Source: Streptomyces roseus (GTDB taxonomy: Bacteria; Actinomycetota; Actinomycetes; Streptomycetales; Streptomycetaceae). Taken from it: 45,283 bases of DNA. A model generated the notes under the pieces. The model ran no database searches and was not told where the DNA came from. It saw only the letters and a program-made list of their open reading frames with translations. Made by a program: the position numbers and the translations under genes. Below are positions 41,430 through 45,283 of the stretch, one piece after another (position 1 is the first letter of the stretch; the number at the start of each line of letters is the position of its first letter). Location of the stretch: the NCBI RefSeq assembly GCF_001044425.1, contig NZ_LFML01000044.1, forward strand, positions 1 through 45,283, in the 5' to 3' direction.

Positions 41430-42682
41430 CCGTCGGGGGGACGGCCGCGAAGGCGGCCGGTCCCGCCGATCCGCCGGGCCCGGTCGGCGGGCGGTGGGTG
41501 GGCGCGCTGTCCCTCGCCAACCTCGGGGTGTGGGTCGGCTGGTTCGGACCGCTCCAGCTGCTGCTGGCCCGCCAGGCGGAGCAGCTCGCCCCGGACCACA
41601 AGGCGGCCACGCTCGCGCTGGTGACGGGGGTGGGGGCGGCCGTCTCGATGGTCGCCAACCCGGTCTTCGGGGCCCTGTCGGACCGTACGACGGCCCGGGT
41701 CGGCCGGCGGATCCCCTGGGTGGTGGCGGGGGTGCTCGGCGGGGCGGCCGGGCTGCTCGTCCTCGCCCTGGCTTCGAGCGTGGCCGTGGTGGTCGCGGGC
41801 TGGTGCCTGGTCCAACTGGCCCTCAACGCGGCCTTCGCCGCCCTCACCGCCGCAGTGCCCGACCAGGTCCCGCCGCGCCGGCGCGGGCTGGTCGGCGGCT
41901 GGCTGGGGGTCTCCCAGATCGGCGGGATCCTGGCCGGGACGGCGCTGGCCACGGCCGCGGGCGGCATCGCGGCCGGTTACCTCGCGTGCGCTGCCTTCTC
42001 GGTGCTCGCGGCCGTCCCGTACGCGGTGATGCGGCGCGACTCGCGCTTGCGGCCCGCCGACCGGCCCGCGTTCCGGTGGCGGATCTTCCTCACCGGCTTC
42101 TGGATCGACCCGCGCCGCCATCCCGACTTCGGCTGGGCCTGGTTGACGCGTTTCCTGATGAACCTGTCGTACTCGGTCAGCACGATGTACCTGCTGTACT
42201 ACCTGACCGACGCGGTGCGCTACGAGGGCGACGCGGACACCGGGGTCCTGGTCCTGACGGCGCTCAACGCGCTCACCCTGCTCGCCACGGTGGTGGTCGG
42301 CGGGGTCCGTTCGGACCGTACGGGCCGCCGGAAGGTCTACGTGATCGGGGCGGGGCTGGTCATCACGGTGGCCACCCTGCTGCTCGCCGTCTGGCAGACC
42401 TGGACCGGGGCGGTCGTCGCCTCACTGGTCCTCGGGGTGGGCTTCGGCGTGTACACGTCGGTGGACTTCGCCCTGCTGACGGACGTGCTGCCGACGGCAC
42501 AGGACCGCGGCCGCGACCTCGGCGTCATCAACGTCGCCAACGCGCTGCCGCAGGTGCTGGCGCCGGTGATCGCCGCACCGGTGGTCACGCACTTCGGCGG
42601 GTACACCGCGCTCTACGCGCTCGCGGGCGCCCTGGCGCTGGCGGGATCGGTGCTGGTCCGTCGGATCCGCGGGGTGCCGTAG
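41426..42682 (+). CDS. MFS transporter, probable sugar importer
   Basis: A 418-residue 12-helix major facilitator. GALSDRTTARVGRRIPWVV (loop 2-3) resembles the GPH/SUC-type sugar:cation symporters, and the second half repeats the pattern in GVRSDRTGRRKVYVIG. The NPVFGALSD proline-rich turn is also typical. Its ATG overlaps the beta-glucosidase stop codon, so the two are made together; import of a beta-glucoside for hydrolysis inside the cell is the simplest reading. This is an inference from context, since drug-export relatives share the fold. Confidence 0.82.
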   Translation: MTVGGTAAKAAGPADPPGPVGGRWVGALSLANLGVWVGWFGPLQLLLARQAEQLAPDHKAATLALVTGVGAAVSMVANPVFGALSDRTTARVGRRIPWVVAGVLGGAAGLLVLALASSVAVVVAGWCLVQLALNAAFAALTAAVPDQVPPRRRGLVGGWLGVSQIGGILAGTALATAAGGIAAGYLACAAFSVLAAVPYAVMRRDSRLRPADRPAFRWRIFLTGFWIDPRRHPDFGWAWLTRFLMNLSYSVSTMYLLYYLTDAVRYEGDADTGVLVLTALNALTLLATVVVGGVRSDRTGRRKVYVIGAGLVITVATLLLAVWQTWTGAVVASLVLGVGFGVYTSVDFALLTDVLPTAQDRGRDLGVINVANALPQVLAPVIAAPVVTHFGGYTALYALAGALALAGSVLVRRIRGVP

Positions 42683-42694
42683 GCGGGCACCTGA

Positions 42695-42739
42695 CGCGTC
42701 CGCGGCGCCACCGGACGGACCGGCGGCACCGCGGACGCG
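42695..42739. terminator. Strong bidirectional terminator
   Basis: CGCGTCCGCGG (42695-42705) pairs with CCGCGGACGCG (42729-42739), and the inner GCC-CCGG/CCGG-GGC pairs extend the stem almost to the loop. It sits between the MFS gene and the leftward chaplin gene. Confidence 0.75.
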
Positions 42740-42744
42740 GCGGA

Positions 42745-42981
42745 TCAGGAGTTGACGCAGACGTTGCCGGCGGCCGGGTTCAGCAGGCCGATGAGGTTGA
42801 TGCTGTTGCCGCAGGCGTTGAGCTGGAGGTGGATCGGGATCTGGACCACGTTGCCCGAGAGGATGCCCGGCGAGCCGATGGCGTAGCCCTCGGCCCCGGC
42901 GTCGGCGGACGCGCTGCCGATGCCGCCGAGCGTCGCGCCGATGACCAGTGCGGCCCCGACGGCCAGAGTGCGGATCTTCAT
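42745..42981 (-). CDS. Short chaplin, hydrophobic cell-surface protein
   Basis: A 78-residue short chaplin. Residues 1-26 are a signal peptide (cleavage after SASA), leaving a 52-residue mature chaplin domain with the hallmark blocks SPGILSGN, VQIPIHLQLNACGN and GLLNPAAGNVCVNS and the two conserved cysteines Cys57 and Cys75. Chaplins assemble into amyloid-like fibrils that make aerial hyphae and spores water-repellent. There is no sorting signal, so it is secreted, not wall-anchored. ATG at 42981 has GGGAG eight bases upstream. Developmental control (BldN-type) is expected for the family; no promoter could be recognised with confidence. It marks the organism as Streptomyces or a close relative. 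Confidence 0.93.
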   Translation of the reverse strand: MKIRTLAVGAALVIGATLGGIGSASADAGAEGYAIGSPGILSGNVVQIPIHLQLNACGNSINLIGLLNPAAGNVCVNS

Positions 42982-43122
42982 GTGGGTCTCCCATCGCATG
43001 AGGGTGTTGCGGGGGCCATCCCATACCAGTGGCGACCGAACCCACCCGATTCACCCGGTCGTGGGCCCCGTCCGCGGGGCGGTGCGGCCGTTCGGAAGAC
43101 GTCCCCGGCCCTGTGCGGGAGC

Positions 43123-43149
43123 TTCCGGAAAGTGAATTTTTCCGGAAAG
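43123..43149. repeat. Paired TTCCGGAA palindromes
   Basis: TTCCGGAAAG occurs at 43123-43132 and 43140-43149, 17 bases apart, separated by an A/T-rich TGAATTT. Each contains the 8-bp palindrome TTCCGGAA. Lying about 77 bases before the small peptide gene, in the 244-base region divergent from the chaplin gene, it is a candidate operator. Confidence 0.6.
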
Positions 43150-43225
43150 GGCAATCTCCCGGGCGCCCTGGCGCGTATGCCCCTCTGGAAGCCTCTTCAG
43201 TGAGACAGCTCATGGAGGAAAACTC

Positions 43226-43390
43226 ATGGCCATCTTCACTCACCTGATTCCCGCGAAGCACCGCCGTCGCGGCAAGAGGGACATGACCTCGGGACGTGAC
43301 GAGAGCACCGGCAGGCGCCGTCACCGCCGCCGCCACTGCAACAACGACAATGACAACGGCCACCGGGGCAACCACGGCAACAACTGGTAA
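43226..43390 (+). CDS. 54-residue Arg/His/Asn-rich peptide
   Basis: A very small basic protein with a sound ribosome binding site (GGAGG, seven bases before ATG). The start MAIFTHLIPAKHRRRGKRD is followed by an Arg/His cluster (GRRRHRRRH) and a tail of residues 38-54, with one cysteine and Asn/His/Gly repeats, ending in NHGNNW. It has 12 Arg, 6 His and 7 Asn and no signal peptide. The ABC exporter gene starts five bases after its stop codon. It could be a precursor peptide exported by that transporter, a metal- or nucleic-acid-binding peptide, or a leader controlling the exporter. I do not recognise a family. Confidence 0.7.
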   Translation: MAIFTHLIPAKHRRRGKRDMTSGRDESTGRRRHRRRHCNNDNDNGHRGNHGNNW

Positions 43391-43395
43391 GCACC

Positions 43396-45258
43396 ATGGG
43401 ACGGGTAGCGCGGCATGCACTGCGGCGGCTGCTGTCGGTGGCAGAAGACCCCGACGCGGTCGTCGCCGCCGCGCCGCCCGTCACTCCCCGCGAGGCGTTC
43501 CGCCGGTTCTGGCCCTACACCCGGGGCGGCCGGCGCTGGCTCGTCCCGATCCTGCTCTTCAGCATGATCGGCCCGTTGATCGACGCGGCCGAGATCTGGC
43601 TCTTCAAGGTGGTGGTGGACGAGGTCCTCGTCCCGCGCGACCTCGGCCCGTTCCTGTGGATCGCGTTGGCCTACCTGGGCCTCGTCCTCGCCTCCGGCAT
43701 TCTCGAGTTCGCCGACGACGTGCTCTCCACATGGGTCGGCGAACGCTTTCTGCTGGCGCTGCGCTCGGACGTCTACCGGCACGTCCAGGGGCTCTCCCTG
43801 GGCTTCTTCGAGCGGCGGCGGCTGGGTGACGTACTGTCACGCATCACCGGCGACGTCGACGCGATCGAGACCTTCCTCCTCTCCGGCGTTTCCAACGCCC
43901 TGTACTACGTCATCCAGTTGGGTGTCTTCCTCGGACTCCTCTTCTACCTGAGCTGGGACCTGACCCTCCTCGCGCTGGTCATCGTGCCCCTCTTCTGGGG
44001 CGCGGCACGGCGCTTCTCCCGCCTCATCAAGGCCGCCTCGCGCGAGCGGCGCCGCCGCAGCGGCTCGATCAGCGCGATAGCCGAGGAGTCGCTCGGCAAC
44101 ATCGCGCTGGTGCAGGCGTACAACCGGCAGGACACGGAGGAGAGCCGGTTCACCCGCGAGAGCGTGGGCCGCTTCCGCGCGGCGATGGTCTCGGCGCGGA
44201 TCCGCTCCGTGTACGGCCCGCTCGTCGAGGTGATCGAACTGACGGGCGCGCTGGCCGTGATGGGCCTGGGCACGTGGAAGCTGGCGCAGGGCCAGCTCAC
44301 CCTGGGCGGGCTGCTGGTCTTCGTCGCCCTGCTGGGCCGGCTCTACAGTCCCATCCGCGACCTGTCGCAGCTCACGAACACCTTCTACGCGGCGTCCGCG
44401 TCGGCCGAGCGCATCATCGAACTGCTCGACCAGCACCCGCAGGTCGCCGAGGTCGAAGCCGCCCGTGCCCGGAGGATCGGGCGCGCCCGGGGCGATGTCG
44501 AGTTCCGCGGCGTCTCGTTCCGCTATCCGGGCACGGCGCGATGGGCCTTGCGGGGGGTGTCCTTCCGCGTACGGCCCGGTACGACGCTGGCGCTGGTCGG
44601 GACGAGCGGCGCCGGCAAGTCGACGGTCGGCAAGCTCCAACTGCGCTTCTACGACCCGGACGAAGGGGCCGTCCTCCTCGACGGCACCGATCTGCGGGAG
44701 CTGCGGCTGTCCGAACTGCGCGAGAACGTGGCGGTGGTGCTCCAGGAGACGCTCGTCTTCCACGGCACCGTACGGGAGAACATCGCCTACGGGCGACCCG
44801 GCGCGAGCGAGGCCGAGATCGTGGCGGCGGCGCGTGCGGCCGACGCCGACGGGTTCATCCGGCTCCTCCCCGAGGGCTACGACACCGTCGTGGGCCAGCG
44901 GGGCCGGACGCTGTCCGGCGGGCAGGCCCAGCGCCTGGCGATCGCGCGCGCCATGGTCCGGGACGCGCCCGTCCTGCTGCTGGACGAGCCGACCACCGGT
45001 CTGGACGCCGAGTCGGCCCGCCGGATCATGGAACCGCTGCGCCGGCTGATGGCCGGGCGCACCACCGTCGTGATCTCCCACAACCTGCTGACGGTCCGCG
45101 ACGCCACGTCCACGGTGGTCCTGGACCGGGGCCGGGTCGCCGAGTGCGGTACCCACGAGGAACTGCTCGTGCGGGGCGGCGCCTACGCCCGCCTCCACCG
45201 GGTGAACGGCGGCGCCCCCGGCCCCGGACCCTCCTCCCCGCTGAAGGTGCCGTCATGA
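43396..45258 (+). CDS. ABC exporter, fused membrane and ATPase domains
   Basis: A 620-residue half-transporter that should work as a dimer. The membrane domain (about residues 50-340) has six helices; the ATPase domain (about 365-600) has Walker [10 protein letters not shown], a Q-loop [20 protein letters not shown], the signature [14 protein letters not shown], Walker [13 protein letters not shown] and the switch histidine in VISHNL, so it looks active. There is no N-terminal C39 peptidase, so any cargo peptide would not be cleaved by it. The gene starts five bases after the small peptide gene and its TGA overlaps the next ATG, so all three are probably one operon. Confidence 0.9.
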   Translation: MGRVARHALRRLLSVAEDPDAVVAAAPPVTPREAFRRFWPYTRGGRRWLVPILLFSMIGPLIDAAEIWLFKVVVDEVLVPRDLGPFLWIALAYLGLVLASGILEFADDVLSTWVGERFLLALRSDVYRHVQGLSLGFFERRRLGDVLSRITGDVDAIETFLLSGVSNALYYVIQLGVFLGLLFYLSWDLTLLALVIVPLFWGAARRFSRLIKAASRERRRRSGSISAIAEESLGNIALVQAYNRQDTEESRFTRESVGRFRAAMVSARIRSVYGPLVEVIELTGALAVMGLGTWKLAQGQLTLGGLLVFVALLGRLYSPIRDLSQLTNTFYAASASAERIIELLDQHPQVAEVEAARARRIGRARGDVEFRGVSFRYPGTARWALRGVSFRVRPGTTLALVGTSGAGKSTVGKLQLRFYDPDEGAVLLDGTDLRELRLSELRENVAVVLQETLVFHGTVRENIAYGRPGASEAEIVAAARAADADGFIRLLPEGYDTVVGQRGRTLSGGQAQRLAIARAMVRDAPVLLLDEPTTGLDAESARRIMEPLRRLMAGRTTVVISHNLLTVRDATSTVVLDRGRVAECGTHEELLVRGGAYARLHRVNGGAPGPGPSSPLKVPS

Positions 45259-45283
45259 GCCTCGCGACCACCACCCGCCGCGC
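45255..45283 (+). CDS. Start of a further operon gene, cut by the window edge
   Basis: An ATG overlapping the ABC exporter stop codon (ATGA) opens a frame reading MSLATTTRR before the window ends. Only nine codons are visible, so no function can be given. The overlap indicates translational coupling to the exporter gene. Confidence 0.5.

Noticed and set aside
39593..42682. Open frame of 1029 codons on the plus strand
   Set aside because: Its last third is the MFS gene starting at 41426; the earlier part reads polX antisense and the beta-glucosidase in a wrong frame.
1..45283. CRISPR array, insertion sequence, prophage or integrase
   Set aside because: No regularly spaced repeats, transposase, integrase or att-like direct repeats were seen; the base composition is uniform apart from short promoter regions.

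Overview
The window is high-GC actinobacterial DNA, almost certainly from a Streptomyces. The evidence is the strong G/C bias at third codon positions, a chaplin gene (42745-42981), rare in-frame TTA leucine codons, several leaderless start sites with a -10 hexamer six to eight bases before the start codon, and families typical of the genus (MmyB-type XRE regulator, roadblock/LC7 protein, TIGR04222, DUF6325, SHOCT). I found about 41 protein genes, two of them cut by the window edges, and no rRNA, tRNA, CRISPR array, insertion sequence or integrase.

Layout. 1-5820: sugar and cell-surface genes. A nucleotide-sugar epimerase (partial) and a Gfo/Idh/MocA oxidoreductase run leftward; a family 2 glycosyltransferase, an MFS transporter and a TolB-like propeller protein run rightward. 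5895-17673: housekeeping or stress-type genes (SDR, membrane proteins, two SHOCT proteins, DUF2252, YihY/BrkB, GAP family, DUF6325, ClC chloride channel, class IV aminotransferase, ArsR regulator, roadblock protein). 17887-25400: a tightly coupled leftward five-gene operon, described below. 25843-33027: a small hypothetical gene, a lipoprotein hydrolase, a DHA2 MFS pump with a divergent MmyB-type regulator, a long-form GAPDH and a secreted NPP1-family protein. 33136-39903: an MTHFR-like protein, a regulator-type helical protein with a TTA codon, a two-component system followed by a secreted protein and a lipoprotein, and PolX. 40056-42682: a GH1 beta-glucosidase coupled to a sugar-type MFS transporter. 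42745-45283: a chaplin, then a tiny Arg/His/Asn-rich peptide gene directly in front of an ABC exporter and the first codons of another gene.

The most interesting locus is 17887-25400. Five genes (PaaK-like adenylate ligase, MFS transporter, double-GNAT acetyltransferase, LuxE-like ligase, LuxC reductase fused to a second PaaK-like ligase) are joined by four successive 4-bp start/stop overlaps. LuxC and LuxE homologues make up fatty acid reductase in luminous bacteria, and a LuxC-like/ligase pair (GriC/GriD) reduces an aromatic acid in grixazone biosynthesis. By inference this operon activates one or two carboxylic acids, reduces one to an aldehyde, N-acetylates and exports the product. No luciferase, PKS, NRPS or carrier-protein gene is nearby. 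The second locus of note is the peptide/ABC gene pair at 43226-45258.

Control elements that can be read from sequence include leaderless promoters, long terminator hairpins between convergent genes, an 11-bp spaced direct repeat in front of the gene after the two-component system, an inverted repeat between the DHA2 pump and its regulator, and three in-frame TTA codons that would make their genes depend on bldA.
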